DNA from: Brevibacterium sp. S22
Lineage (GTDB): Bacteria; Actinomycetota; Actinomycetes; Actinomycetales; Brevibacteriaceae
Direction of reading: 5' to 3'
Assembly (NCBI RefSeq): GCF_004745485.1
Contig: NZ_RHFG01000022.1
Span: 1 to 64,000 of the forward strand
Length of the DNA stretch: 64,000 nucleotides
Within the stretch, counting starts at the first letter, position 1. Each line of letters begins with the position of its first letter. Under the pieces are notes generated by a model. The model did not search any database. It was not told where the DNA came from and saw only the letters and a program-made list of their open reading frames with translations. Made by a program: the position numbers and the translations under genes. Positions 9,022 to 17,593 of the stretch are shown here, piece after piece.

Positions 9022-10407
9022 TCACAGGGCGAGGATCGCGGGCACGGTGAGCACGGCGACGTAGTAGCCCATGAACTGGACGCCGGCGTGCATGCCGATC
9101 ATCCGGTTGAAGAGTCCGCCGACGAGGCCGACGGTGATCGTCACACCGAGGGCCAGCAGTCCGCCTTCGTAGAGGCAGATGACGCAGATGAGGGCCGCGA
9201 ATCCGGCGATGATCGCCTCATGGGACACTGACCGCATCACCCAGGTCGCCGCACGGTGGGCGTTCGTCATGACGAAGGGGTAGGCGATGAGGATGGCGAT
9301 GACCGCTGCGATCACGGAGAACAGTGCGAACTGCCCGGTTGTGAGCAGGTCATGGAGGTTGTTCGTCGTCCCCGCCTCGGCGTCGAGAGTGTAGACCGGG
9401 GGAGCGTTGAACAGGGGTGCGGCCGGACCGGCAGCCATCGGCGAAAGCGGCAGTCCGATGGCGATCAGCGGAATCAGGGTCTCGGCGATGTAGGTGGACT
9501 CCGTCGTTCCATTCCTGACAGTGATGACCGTCGTCAGCCGCTCATAGCCGTTCTTGATTCGGCTGCCGACGACTTCGCCCATGAGCACAGCCATCGCGAC
9601 CGGTGAGAACACGAAAGTTGCGCTGGTGATCGCTGCCGAACCGCTGGTGTACGCCAGCTGCTTCCCGCTCAGAGCTCTGATGGGGTTGGGCAGTCTCCTG
9701 CCGCCGCTCGGCTGAACATCAGGAGCGAGGTTGAACTCCCGTTTGCCTTCCTGACGCATTGCCCGACGGCCGATGGGCGAGACGGCGGAGAACAGGTCGA
9801 AGATGAGCGGACCGGTGGCGATTCCCAAGAAGAACGACGTCGTGAACGTCGCTTCCTTCTGCTCCATGATGAAGGCCTGCAGTCCGACGATGAGCAGAAC
9901 GAAGGGAATGAGCGCAGCGACCGCTGCCAGCTTTCCCTTTGAGGTATAGGCGACGAGGACCGCAGCCGCAATGAAGATCCACGGAGCGGCGGCACCGATC
10001 GCATCGGCGAAAGGCGTGAGGACGAGAGCGAAGACGATCGACAGCGGAACTGCTATCGCAACCGAGACGACCCCGCCGGAGATCGCTTTCTGCAAAGCGA
10101 TGTGAGGGACACCCAAGGAGCGCAGAAGCTGAGCTTCGCGCAGCATGGGAACGGCGGTGGTGTCCCCCGGTATGCCCAGCAGCGTAGTGGGCACAGCGTG
10201 GGAGATGTGCTTGGAGATGATCGCCGCCAGGAAGAACGCGATGACGCCTGATGGCGGAACGCCGATGAGGATCACCAGGAGGGCGAGCGGTGCAACGATC
10301 GCTGTCTCATCGGTGCCTGAGATCAGCCCGATCCCCGTGAAGAGCACCCCGGCGAGGATCGCCATCCCGATTGCCCACAGGATGGGTTCGATGAGTTCTG
10401 CGCTCAC
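9022..10407 (-). CDS. TctA-family (tripartite tricarboxylate-type) membrane permease
   Basis: 461-residue integral membrane protein of the TctA family. The family signature is near residues 75-110 (HISHAVPTTLLGIPGDTTAV, then PMLREAQ), with repeated GLPLSP-like segments later. Classical systems need TctA, small TctB and a periplasmic TctC binder. Here the 139-residue neighbour sits in the TctB position and no TctC gene is present nearby. It overlaps that neighbour by ATGA (10404-10407) and ends the mevalonate-degradation operon. The natural inference is uptake of mevalonate or a related 3-hydroxy-3-methyl acid. The converging LysR gene ends only 9 bp away. Confidence 0.85.
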   Translation of the reverse strand: MSAELIEPILWAIGMAILAGVLFTGIGLISGTDETAIVAPLALLVILIGVPPSGVIAFFLAAIISKHISHAVPTTLLGIPGDTTAVPMLREAQLLRSLGVPHIALQKAISGGVVSVAIAVPLSIVFALVLTPFADAIGAAAPWIFIAAAVLVAYTSKGKLAAVAALIPFVLLIVGLQAFIMEQKEATFTTSFFLGIATGPLIFDLFSAVSPIGRRAMRQEGKREFNLAPDVQPSGGRRLPNPIRALSGKQLAYTSGSAAITSATFVFSPVAMAVLMGEVVGSRIKNGYERLTTVITVRNGTTESTYIAETLIPLIAIGLPLSPMAAGPAAPLFNAPPVYTLDAEAGTTNNLHDLLTTGQFALFSVIAAVIAILIAYPFVMTNAHRAATWVMRSVSHEAIIAGFAALICVICLYEGGLLALGVTITVGLVGGLFNRMIGMHAGVQFMGYYVAVLTVPAILAL

Positions 10408-10823
10408 TGCTGCCCGCCCTTCTCCTGGGAGCGGGCCTCATGATTCTCCACAAGCGCGTCGAAGAGACCGAGGGCGCGAACCTCGTCCTGGGCTGCTGGA
10501 CGCAGTTCGCGGGGGTCACCCAGGTCCCCGTACTCCTCGACGATCTCGTCGATGATCTCTTGGCGATTTCGAGTGTCGGAGCCGGACGTCGTGATGACTC
10601 GCTTGGGTTTGAACAGCACCCCGGTGATGACTGCGCCGATGATGCAGCCGACGATCCCGATCAGCAGCGCATAGGAATGGCCCAGGGCCTCATCGCCTCT
10701 GGAAGCGAAGAACTGATCAGCGATGAGGTAGGCCGGGACAGCGATCCCGACCCCGATCGCTATTCCACCGATCAGGTGTTTGGGGTCGACGGTGTCATTC
10801 CACACCTCGAGCAATTGCGGCAT
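10404..10823 (-). CDS. Small two-helix membrane protein in the TctB position
   Basis: 139 residues with two predicted membrane helices, about 18-40 and 49-73, then a hydrophilic, acidic C-terminal half. TctB subunits normally have four helices and about 150 residues, so this is at best a divergent or reduced TctB, and I do not recognise its family. Overlap with the permease gene by ATGA argues that the two form a complex. Topology and stop-start coupling are seen directly; a role as the small transporter subunit is inferred. Confidence 0.7.
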   Translation of the reverse strand: MPQLLEVWNDTVDPKHLIGGIAIGVGIAVPAYLIADQFFASRGDEALGHSYALLIGIVGCIIGAVITGVLFKPKRVITTSGSDTRNRQEIIDEIVEEYGDLGDPRELRPAAQDEVRALGLFDALVENHEARSQEKGGQQ

Positions 10824-10836
10824 CGTTGCCTGCCTT

Positions 10837-10857
10837 CTGTCGGCCGACGGCTGTCGG
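10837..10857. promoter_or_regulatory. CTGTCGG repeat upstream of the TctAB-like genes
   Basis: Two direct copies of CTGTCGG, 14 bp apart, flank a CCGAC half-site in the 51-bp gap between the lyase and small membrane protein genes. The same GCTGTCGG core forms the palindrome ahead of the HMG-CoA reductase gene. It could be a second binding site for the operon regulator or an RNA hairpin. Confidence 0.3.
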
Positions 10858-10874
10858 GTACGTGAATATCGGGA

Positions 10875-11810
10875 CTATCGGCTGAGCACAGCCGCGGGAG
10901 TGGCGGATGGAAGTCGGATGCCGAGCTCGTCGCCGAGCCACTGACTGATGGCCGCCACGGCTTCGATGTCGACGCCGGTCGAGATGCCGAGCCCGTTGAG
11001 CATCCAGAGGAGATCTTCGGTGGACAGATTGCCGGTCGCGCTGCGTGCGAATGGACATCCTCCGATTCCCCCTGCCGATGCATCGAACTGTCGTACTCCG
11101 GCCTGCAGCGCGGAATAGACGTTCGCCAGCGCCTGGCCGTAGGTGTTATGGGTGTGCAGGGCAATTCGGTCGATCGGAATCCCGGCGTCGACCAGGCTAT
11201 CAAGGACGGCGGTCACGTGGCCGGGAGTGGCGGTTCCGATGGTGTCGCCCAGACAGATCATCGAGCAGCCTGCATCGACCAGACGTCGAGCCGCGACAGC
11301 GACATCTTCCGGGTCGACCGGACCTTCCCAGGGGTCGCCGAACACCATCGACAGGTATCCCCGCACGTGCAGACCCGCGGCGCTCGCCGCTGTGGCCACT
11401 TCGAGGCTGCGAGCGGTGGTTGCCTCAAGCGAATCGCCGAGGTTGGCCCTCGAGAACGAGTCCGTGACACTGATGAACACCGCTGCGTCTTCTGTTCCGG
11501 CTGCGACGGCATCATCGAGGCCCCGCCGGTTCGGGACGAGGACCGGGTAAGCGACGTCGGATCGCAGGTCCAGTCCTGCGAGAACCGATTCAGTCTCTGC
11601 CATCTGGGGAACGGCCCGAGGGGAGACGAAGCTTCCGGCTTCGATGATCTTCAGACCTGCACCGGTCAGTCTCCGTATCAGTTCGAGGCGGACAGGGACA
11701 GGGAGAATGCGTGATTGTGACTGCAGCCCATCTCGAGGGCTGACCTCGCAGACGCTGACTACAGTCGGCAGGTCCGACTGTGTGAACTGCTGTGGAAGCT
11801 CCCTGGTCAC
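10875..11810 (-). CDS. mvaB: Hydroxymethylglutaryl-CoA lyase
   Basis: 311-residue TIM-barrel enzyme that cleaves HMG-CoA to acetyl-CoA and acetoacetate. All hallmark elements are visible: EVSPRDGLQ at 22-30, LGDTIGTATPG near 187-197, the metal ligands His219 and His221 in HTHNTYGQ, and the catalytic Cys252 in GGIGGCPFARSATGN. It overlaps the HMG-CoA reductase gene by ATGA, matching the mvaA-mvaB pairing of the mevalonate-degrading Pseudomonas mevalonii. Leucine-degradation lyases of the same family usually sit beside isovaleryl-CoA or methylcrotonyl-CoA genes, which are absent here. Confidence 0.93.
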   Translation of the reverse strand: MTRELPQQFTQSDLPTVVSVCEVSPRDGLQSQSRILPVPVRLELIRRLTGAGLKIIEAGSFVSPRAVPQMAETESVLAGLDLRSDVAYPVLVPNRRGLDDAVAAGTEDAAVFISVTDSFSRANLGDSLEATTARSLEVATAASAAGLHVRGYLSMVFGDPWEGPVDPEDVAVAARRLVDAGCSMICLGDTIGTATPGHVTAVLDSLVDAGIPIDRIALHTHNTYGQALANVYSALQAGVRQFDASAGGIGGCPFARSATGNLSTEDLLWMLNGLGISTGVDIEAVAAISQWLGDELGIRLPSATPAAVLSR

Positions 11811-13081
11811 TGCGATCCGCCCGAACGGAGTTCTTCGAGGATGGACTGGACCCTGTCGAAGCGGAATGTCTTCTCCGCGATGAGCCGTTCGACGATGATC
11901 GCAGCTTCCTCGGCGTTCGCTCCTGCGGATGCTGCGAGGTTCTTCGCGTGCAGTGACATGTGCCCGCGTTGGACTCCTTCTGTGGCGAGTACTCGCAGGG
12001 CTGCGAGGTTCTGGGCCAGGCCGGTGGCGACGATCATCTCGCCGAGTTCTCGGGCGGTCGAGACTTCAGCGATCTGCAGAGCCGCGCGGGCAGCCGGATG
12101 CACCTTCGTGGCGCCGCCGACGAGTCCGACCGGCATCGGCATCTCGAGTGTGCCGACCAGGTCGCCGTCGGCATTCTTCTCGAAGGTCGACAGCGATGTG
12201 TAGCGGCCGTCGACGACGGCATGGGAGTGGGCTCCGGCTTCGACAGCGCGAGTATCGTTCCCGGTTGCCAGAACGACGGCGGAGATGCCGTTCATGATGC
12301 CTTTGTTGTGTGTGGCAGCCCGATAGGGGTCGGCGGCTGCGAGTTCGTAAGCGTGGAGGATGTTGTCGATGACTTCTTCACCGCCGAGCATCTTTCTGTC
12401 GAAGACCGCACGGGCCCGTGACAGCCGTCGGTCGGCCCTGTTGGTGAGGATGCGCAGAAGTGCGTCACCTTCGGCGATGGCCGCGACGGAGGCGGAGACG
12501 GCTTCAGCCATGGTGTTGACGGCATTGGCCCCCATCGCATCTCGCACATCGACGAGAAGGTGGACGAGCACATAGGTCGACGTTCTCGCTTCGACGAGAC
12601 GAACCGTGAGTCCTGTGGCCCCGCCGCCGACTTCGACGAGTTTGGGGTCCTGCGCATTGGCCAGGTCGACGATCTCGGATTCCCGTTCAAGGATTCGCGT
12701 GCACGCGGCGTGCGGATCCGCCACATTGATGAGCTGGATCTGTGCCTGCATGATGGGCGAGGTCGAACTCGTGGACAAGCCGCCCTGTGGTCGTGCCATA
12801 CGCGCCGCATTGCTGGCGGCGGCGATGACCGACGCCTCTTCGGTTGCCATCGGTACGAGCACGTCGGAGCCGTTGATCGTGAAATTCGTGGCCACCCCGA
12901 GCGGGAGCGAGAACACGCCGAAGATGTTTTCGCTGAGACCGTCGGCGTCCTCGGGGCTGAAGGAATCCGAATCGAGCTGCCTGAACAGCTCGGTGTCGAG
13001 TCCGGTTGTGTCCGCGACGGCTTTCCGGCGATCGTCGACCGACATATTCCGGAAGTCGGCAATGCGGCTGTTCTCTGCCAT
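11807..13081 (-). CDS. mvaA: Hydroxymethylglutaryl-CoA reductase, class II (degradative type)
   Basis: 424 residues, within the class II HMG-CoA reductase range. Catalytic residues seen: Glu81/82 in ATEEASVIAAAS, Lys260 in HNKGIMNG, Asp276 in GNDTRAVEAG and His374 in RGHMSLHAKN; DVRDAMGAN lies at 178-186. Class II enzymes are biosynthetic or degradative. Direct coupling to HMG-CoA lyase, and the lack of HMG-CoA synthase or mevalonate kinase nearby, favours oxidation of mevalonate plus CoA to HMG-CoA. It is the first enzyme gene of the operon, 150 bp downstream of the PucR-type regulator on the same strand, with a perfect palindrome 25 bp before its start codon. Confidence 0.93.
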   Translation of the reverse strand: MAENSRIADFRNMSVDDRRKAVADTTGLDTELFRQLDSDSFSPEDADGLSENIFGVFSLPLGVATNFTINGSDVLVPMATEEASVIAAASNAARMARPQGGLSTSSTSPIMQAQIQLINVADPHAACTRILERESEIVDLANAQDPKLVEVGGGATGLTVRLVEARTSTYVLVHLLVDVRDAMGANAVNTMAEAVSASVAAIAEGDALLRILTNRADRRLSRARAVFDRKMLGGEEVIDNILHAYELAAADPYRAATHNKGIMNGISAVVLATGNDTRAVEAGAHSHAVVDGRYTSLSTFEKNADGDLVGTLEMPMPVGLVGGATKVHPAARAALQIAEVSTARELGEMIVATGLAQNLAALRVLATEGVQRGHMSLHAKNLAASAGANAEEAAIIVERLIAEKTFRFDRVQSILEELRSGGSQ

Positions 13082-13106
13082 CGAGTCTCTCCAGTCAGGT
13101 CGTCAT

Positions 13107-13129
13107 CGACCGACAGCTGCTGTCGGTCG
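13107..13129. promoter_or_regulatory. 23-bp perfect palindrome upstream of mvaA
   Basis: Arms CGACCGACAGC (13107-13117) and its exact complement (13119-13129) flank one central base, 25 bp before the HMG-CoA reductase start codon. The position fits an operator or a 5' untranslated hairpin. The core GCTGTCGG recurs before the permease pair. The PucR/CdaR-type regulator encoded just upstream is the obvious candidate ligand. Confidence 0.55.
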
Positions 13130-13231
13130 GAGGTGCTTCGCAGAGTTCAGTCAAACACTGCCGCACTCAAACTTCCATGGCTCTTTCGGACAGACCTGAC
13201 GGAAGATGATGGCCGTTGCGGACACAGGCTA

Positions 13232-15130
13232 TTAGAGCGAGGACCTCAGTTTGTCCAGACGCAGAGCGACCTGCAGGCGGAAACTCATGTCCGGATTTCT
13301 CCACCCCTCGCCGAGTACGAGGTCGGCTCTCTCCAACCGCTGTTTCACGGTGTTGACGTGCACGGACATCCGACTCGCCGTTCGGCGGATGTTCATGCCG
13401 GACTCGAAATACTCGCGCAGTGTCGAGGTCAACTCTGCAGAGTGGGCCCGATCCCATCGGTACAGCGGTGCGAGCATGCGTTCCATGAACCTTTCGACCT
13501 GTTCCGGCGCGGCGCCGAACATCGCAGTGTAGGGAGCGAAGTCTTCTGTGGGATAGAGCCCCCGGTCGATGCCGAGGGAGTTGAGGATTCGAATGCACGA
13601 CCACATCTCGTTCTCTGCGGCACTCAATTGGGCGCGCGGGTGCTCGGTTTCGGAGACGATGACCAAAGAGCCGTCCAGAGCGCCCGATTCCTCGAAGAGT
13701 GCGGCCAAGGTGGGTCTTTCCCTCTGCACGGAACTCGGAATGAGCACTGTGATCCCGGGGGAACGCTGCGTCATCAGAATCCGGGGTTCGATTCGTGTCA
13801 GACGAGCCACGATCCGATCGTCCGTATCGGTGTCGGCCTGTATGGTCATCAGGTTCCAAGGGCCGGTGAGACTGAAATCATCGGTCCGGGAACGGGCTTC
13901 GAGCTCGCTGAGGTCGCGTGTGCCGGCGATGATGTCGACTGCGAGTTCTCCGCGGACTCTGTTCTCAGCATCAGCGCGGGCCTGTTCATTCATGCGGATG
14001 AGCGCCAGGGACTGTGCCGCCTGAGCGACGATGTTCGCATCGCCGGCTGCCGGATCGCCATTGAAGCGGACGAAGAGACCGCTGTGCTGGCGGCGGTGAG
14101 TGGCCACTGAGGCGGCATACAGCTGTTCTGCGCCGGCGACCTGTGCGCTTCGTCCGGTCTCACGACTGTGTTCCAACGCGAAGTCGATATCAGCCTTCTG
14201 CACGTTGAGACCTTCGAAGAACTCCTCCGCAACCGGAAAGTCCGGAGACTCGAGACGTCCGCTGTCGATGACCAGCAGCGCAGCGTCGAGCATCTCGGAG
14301 GTGACGTCGATGACGGCGGAGACTCCGCGGCCCTGCAGCACGAGCTGTGTGAGCTGCTCTTCGACTTCGACGAGACGTTGAAGTGTGCTGGCCTGCGCTG
14401 CGGCCGATTCTTCGGCTTCGGCAGAGGCTCGGGCAGCGTCAGCGAGATCTCCCATCAGTCGTGCAGTCTTGAGAACCACGGAGGCATGGTCTGCGAGGGC
14501 TGACAGCAACGTGATTTCGTCGCTGGTGAAGTCGTGCGGGTAGCGGTTGGCGGCGAAGAGAGCACCGAGGACTTCGCCGTCGACGACCATCGGCACTCCG
14601 AGCAGTGACTCCATGCGCTCTGCCCTGACCGCGGAGTCGACGCGCCGTTCATGAGGCAGACGGGTCAGATCGTAATTCGAGGTCCAATGCGCGGCGCGAT
14701 CGTGGACGACCTGTCCAGCCAGCCCGATTCCGGGAGGCACTCGAAGACTCTTGAGGTTCGTCGATATTGCTCCGCGGCTGGCTTGGACCCGCAGGTCATT
14801 GGTGTCCGGATAGTACTGAGACAGATAGGCGATATCGCACCCGATGAGTGTGCGAGCCCGGTCGACGAGCTTCTGCAGCAAGTTCTCGGTGTCGCGGACT
14901 CTGATGAGTTCTGACGCACTTTCGAGCAGTGCTGAACGCTCGCGGTCCTTCTGCTTCCACCTTGTCAGAGTCGCTGACAGATCCGAGAAGGAGCCGACGA
15001 GGTCCGGGTCGTCTCCGAACTGGTCAGAGATGACCGATCGGTCGAGTTCGATCCCACGCGAGAGAGCTTTCAGGAAATCGGCCACAGCACTCGCCGACAC
15101 GGTGTTCATCGCATCATCAACCTCAGCCAT
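13232..15130 (-). CDS. GAF-domain PucR/CdaR-type transcriptional regulator
   Basis: 632 residues. An N-terminal helical region is followed by a GAF sensor domain (about 70-215), a short coiled-coil-like helix rich in Ala/Glu (about 220-262), a middle region, and a C-terminal PucR helix-turn-helix (about 565-625: REYFESGMNIRRTASRMSVH, then NTVKQRL). PucR/CdaR proteins usually activate catabolic operons when a substrate-derived ligand is present. It lies directly upstream of, and codirectional with, the mevalonate-degradation genes, so control of that operon is likely. The ligand could be mevalonate, HMG-CoA or acetoacetate; none can be read from the sequence. Confidence 0.85.
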   Translation of the reverse strand: MAEVDDAMNTVSASAVADFLKALSRGIELDRSVISDQFGDDPDLVGSFSDLSATLTRWKQKDRERSALLESASELIRVRDTENLLQKLVDRARTLIGCDIAYLSQYYPDTNDLRVQASRGAISTNLKSLRVPPGIGLAGQVVHDRAAHWTSNYDLTRLPHERRVDSAVRAERMESLLGVPMVVDGEVLGALFAANRYPHDFTSDEITLLSALADHASVVLKTARLMGDLADAARASAEAEESAAAQASTLQRLVEVEEQLTQLVLQGRGVSAVIDVTSEMLDAALLVIDSGRLESPDFPVAEEFFEGLNVQKADIDFALEHSRETGRSAQVAGAEQLYAASVATHRRQHSGLFVRFNGDPAAGDANIVAQAAQSLALIRMNEQARADAENRVRGELAVDIIAGTRDLSELEARSRTDDFSLTGPWNLMTIQADTDTDDRIVARLTRIEPRILMTQRSPGITVLIPSSVQRERPTLAALFEESGALDGSLVIVSETEHPRAQLSAAENEMWSCIRILNSLGIDRGLYPTEDFAPYTAMFGAAPEQVERFMERMLAPLYRWDRAHSAELTSTLREYFESGMNIRRTASRMSVHVNTVKQRLERADLVLGEGWRNPDMSFRLQVALRLDKLRSSL

Positions 15131-15196
15131 GAGTACAGTGTCGCAGGGCCGCTGAGCTTGCCGGTCGTCGGGCGTTCACATGGTGCTGGGATGATC

Positions 15197-15242
15197 GGCA
15201 TCGTATCGGGCAAGAGGCCGTCTGCTCGCTCGATACGATGCC
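15197..15242 (-). terminator. Hairpin downstream of the aminotransferase gene
   Basis: Perfect 12-base arms GGCATCGTATCG (15197-15208) and complement (15231-15242) with a 22-base loop, starting 8 bp beyond the aminotransferase stop codon. It also precedes the region upstream of the PucR-type gene. Termination is inferred; no T-run is visible. Confidence 0.55.
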
Positions 15243-15249
15243 CGGACCG

Positions 15250-16551
15250 TCAGCCGGCTGCAGCCGATCCCGCGTGCTCGGTTTCACGCACCACCGGCAG
15301 CTCACACGTCGTCGGAGCCACCTGGCGGTAGCCGGACAGGAATGTGTCGAGGCGTTCGATCGCCTCGGTGAGCACCTCGACCGAGGGCAGGGTGACGAGC
15401 CGGAAGTGATCGGGCTTGGGCCAGTTGAAGGCCGTGCCGTGGGAGACGAGGATCTTCTGTTCGCGCAGCAGATCGAGGGCGAACTGTTCGTCGTCGGTGA
15501 TGCCGAACTTCTCGACATCGAGCTTCGCGAACATGTACAGCGCACCGTCGGCCCGGTGGGCCGAGACGCCGTCGATCGAATTCAGCCCCTCGTAGGCGAC
15601 CTGCATCTGCGCACCGAGGCGGCCGGTCGGCAGGATGAGGTCGTCGATCGACTGCTTTCCGCCCAGGGCCGCCTGAATGGCGTGTTGGGCAGGAACGTTC
15701 GAGCACATGCGCATATTCGCCAGCAGTTTGATGCCCTCGAGGTAGCTGTGCGCCTCGTCGAGCGGTCCGGTGATCGCCAGCCAGCCGGAGCGGTAGCCGG
15801 CGACCCGGTAGGCCTTCGACAGTCCAGAGAAGGTCAGGCACAGCACGTCGTCGCCGGTCAGGGTGGCCATGTTGACGAGTTCGACGCCGTTGTAGGTGAT
15901 CTTCTCGTAGATCTCGTCGGCGAAGACGATGAGGCCGTGACGGCGGGCGATGTCGGCGATCTTCTTAAGCGTCTCCTGCGAGTACACCGCGCCGGTCGGG
16001 TTGTTCGGATTGATGACGACGATTCCGCGGGTGCGTTCGGTGATCCGGGACTCGAGGTCGGCCAGATCCGGCTGCCAGGCGTCTTCTTCTGCACAGCGGT
16101 AGTGGACAGGGGTGCCGCCGGACAGCGCCACCGAGGCGGTCCACAAGGGGTAGTCGGGACCGGGGACGAGGATCTCGTCGTCCGGGTTGCACAGCGCCTG
16201 CAGGCTCAGCGTGATGAGTTCGCTGACCCCGTTGCCGAGGAAGACCTCGTCGGTGCCGAGATTGTGGATCCCCCGCGTTTCGTAGTACTGGACGACGGCA
16301 CGGCGGGCGGAGAGGATTCCCCGCGAGTCGGAATAGCCCTGCGTCACGGGCAGGTTGGCCGCGATGTCCTGGACGATCGCCTCGGGGGCTTCGAAGCCGA
16401 ACGGTGCGGGGTTGCCGATGTTGAGCTTGAGGATCGTGTGCCCGGCGGTTTCCATCGCCTGGGCCTCTTCGAGGACGGGTCCTCGGATGTCATAGAGGAC
16501 ATTGGCCAACTTCGACGACTGCCTGAACATGTGAACCGAAAAACCTTTCAT
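15250..16551 (-). CDS. Pyridoxal-phosphate aminotransferase, alanine transaminase (AlaA)-like
   Basis: 433-residue class I/II aminotransferase. NPNNPTGAVY lies at 181-190, ADEIYEKI at 211-218, and the PLP lysine is Lys246 in FSGLSKAYRVAGYRSGW. The N-terminal segment resembles E. coli AlaA (KLNIGNPAPFGFEAPE), a glutamate-pyruvate transaminase. The translation may start at codon 1 or at Met8; Met8 gives the more typical N-terminus. It would interconvert pyruvate and alanine with glutamate. It stands alone, diverging from the ABC exporter genes. Confidence 0.85.
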   Translation of the reverse strand: MKGFSVHMFRQSSKLANVLYDIRGPVLEEAQAMETAGHTILKLNIGNPAPFGFEAPEAIVQDIAANLPVTQGYSDSRGILSARRAVVQYYETRGIHNLGTDEVFLGNGVSELITLSLQALCNPDDEILVPGPDYPLWTASVALSGGTPVHYRCAEEDAWQPDLADLESRITERTRGIVVINPNNPTGAVYSQETLKKIADIARRHGLIVFADEIYEKITYNGVELVNMATLTGDDVLCLTFSGLSKAYRVAGYRSGWLAITGPLDEAHSYLEGIKLLANMRMCSNVPAQHAIQAALGGKQSIDDLILPTGRLGAQMQVAYEGLNSIDGVSAHRADGALYMFAKLDVEKFGITDDEQFALDLLREQKILVSHGTAFNWPKPDHFRLVTLPSVEVLTEAIERLDTFLSGYRQVAPTTCELPVVRETEHAGSAAAG

Positions 16552-16611
16552 ACGACTGCTGCTATATCCACGCTAGGACCCCCGCCGAGGTGGTTCTGAC
16601 CAAACAGAGGC

Positions 16612-16660
16612 CCGTTTCCCAGACCTTTGCCGGGTCCGGCGGACCGTTTCCCAGACCTTT
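16612..16660. promoter_or_regulatory. Pair of 17-bp direct repeats in a divergent promoter region
   Basis: CCGTTTCCCAGACCTTT occurs exactly twice, at 16612-16628 and 16644-16660, a 32-bp spacing (three helical turns), so a bound protein would sit on one DNA face. Between them is the short inverted repeat GCCGG-GT-CCGGC, and just beyond is the palindrome GAATATTC (16665-16672). The site lies between the aminotransferase and ABC transporter start codons. A tandem operator is the best explanation; the protein is unknown. Confidence 0.5.
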
Positions 16661-16759
16661 CACCGAATATTCTGTGGCGGGACGGTGGGGAAGGGCCGCC
16701 TCGGCGAATCGGAGAGGCTGTCCTTGACGGGGTCAGAATGGGGGTGTCTCATTCACCAT

Positions 16760-17593
16760 ATGACGAACAATGCGGTCGCGGCGTCCGGGCTCACGATTCG
16801 GCGCGGGCGGAAGACGGTCATCGATTCCCTCGACCTGACTGTGCCGCGTGGGGCGATCATCGGGCTGCTGGGTCCCAGCGGCAGCGGGAAGACGACGCTG
16901 ATGAGGGCCATCGTCGGGGTGCAGATCGTCGCGGGTGGCCGTGTGCAGGTGCTGGGTCGGGCTGCCGGGTCGGCGGATCTGCGGCAGCGGGTCGGGTATA
17001 TGACGCAGTCGGCGAGCATCTATGAGGACCTCAGCGTCCGGGCGAATCTGCGCTATTTCGCCCGGGTGCAGGGGGCTCCGAAGACCGATGTCGACAGGGT
17101 GCTCGAGCGTACGGATCTGCTGGGGCAGGCCGATCAGTTGGCCAGGACGCTCTCGGGCGGGCAGGCGAATCGGGTGTCATTGGCCGCGGCGATGCTCGGG
17201 AGTCCGGATCTGCTGGTCCTCGATGAGCCGACCGTGGGACTCGACCCGGTGCTGCGGGCCGATCTGTGGGGACTCTTCCGCAGGCTCGCCGAGGAGGGGA
17301 CCACGCTGCTCGTCTCGAGCCATGTCATGGACGAAGCCACGCGCTGCGACCGGCTGCTGCTGATGCGGGAGGGGGCCGTCATCGCCGATACGACACCGCG
17401 CGATCTGCTTGCCAGCACGGGGGCCGCCTCGGCGGAGGAAGCCTTCCTCGACATCATCGAAGCGGACACGGGAGGATCGGGCAGGACTGGCCGTGCCAGA
17501 TCGGGGCGGCACGGACACTCGGGGACCCACCTGCTCTCACGGGAAGGTGCCGGTCGGGACCGTGCCGACCGGACTCGCGGTGGTCGGCGATGA
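16760..17593 (+). CDS. ABC transporter ATP-binding protein (drug/ABC-2 export type)
   Basis: 277 residues from the ATG at 16760 (MTNNAV); in-frame ATGs exist upstream but give an atypical N-terminus. Walker A GPSGSGKTT, signature LSGGQ, Walker B LLVLDEPTVGLDP and the H-loop SSHVMDEA are all present. The C-terminal extension after about residue 230 is Arg/Gly/His-rich and not conserved in the family. The stop overlaps the permease start (ATGA at 17590-17593). The pair forms a simple two-gene exporter; cargo is unknown, though the class often exports hydrophobic drugs or lipids. Confidence 0.9.
   Translation: MTNNAVAASGLTIRRGRKTVIDSLDLTVPRGAIIGLLGPSGSGKTTLMRAIVGVQIVAGGRVQVLGRAAGSADLRQRVGYMTQSASIYEDLSVRANLRYFARVQGAPKTDVDRVLERTDLLGQADQLARTLSGGQANRVSLAAAMLGSPDLLVLDEPTVGLDPVLRADLWGLFRRLAEEGTTLLVSSHVMDEATRCDRLLLMREGAVIADTTPRDLLASTGAASAEEAFLDIIEADTGGSGRTGRARSGRHGHSGTHLLSREGAGRDRADRTRGGRR

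Noticed and set aside
12560-14110. A 516-codon plus-strand frame across mvaA and the PucR gene
   Set aside because: It spans two well-supported minus-strand genes and their promoter and has no recognisable domain.
16627-17025. Alternative frame starting upstream of the ABC ATPase
   Set aside because: It shares only the DNA of the ATPase start in another frame and lacks Walker motifs.
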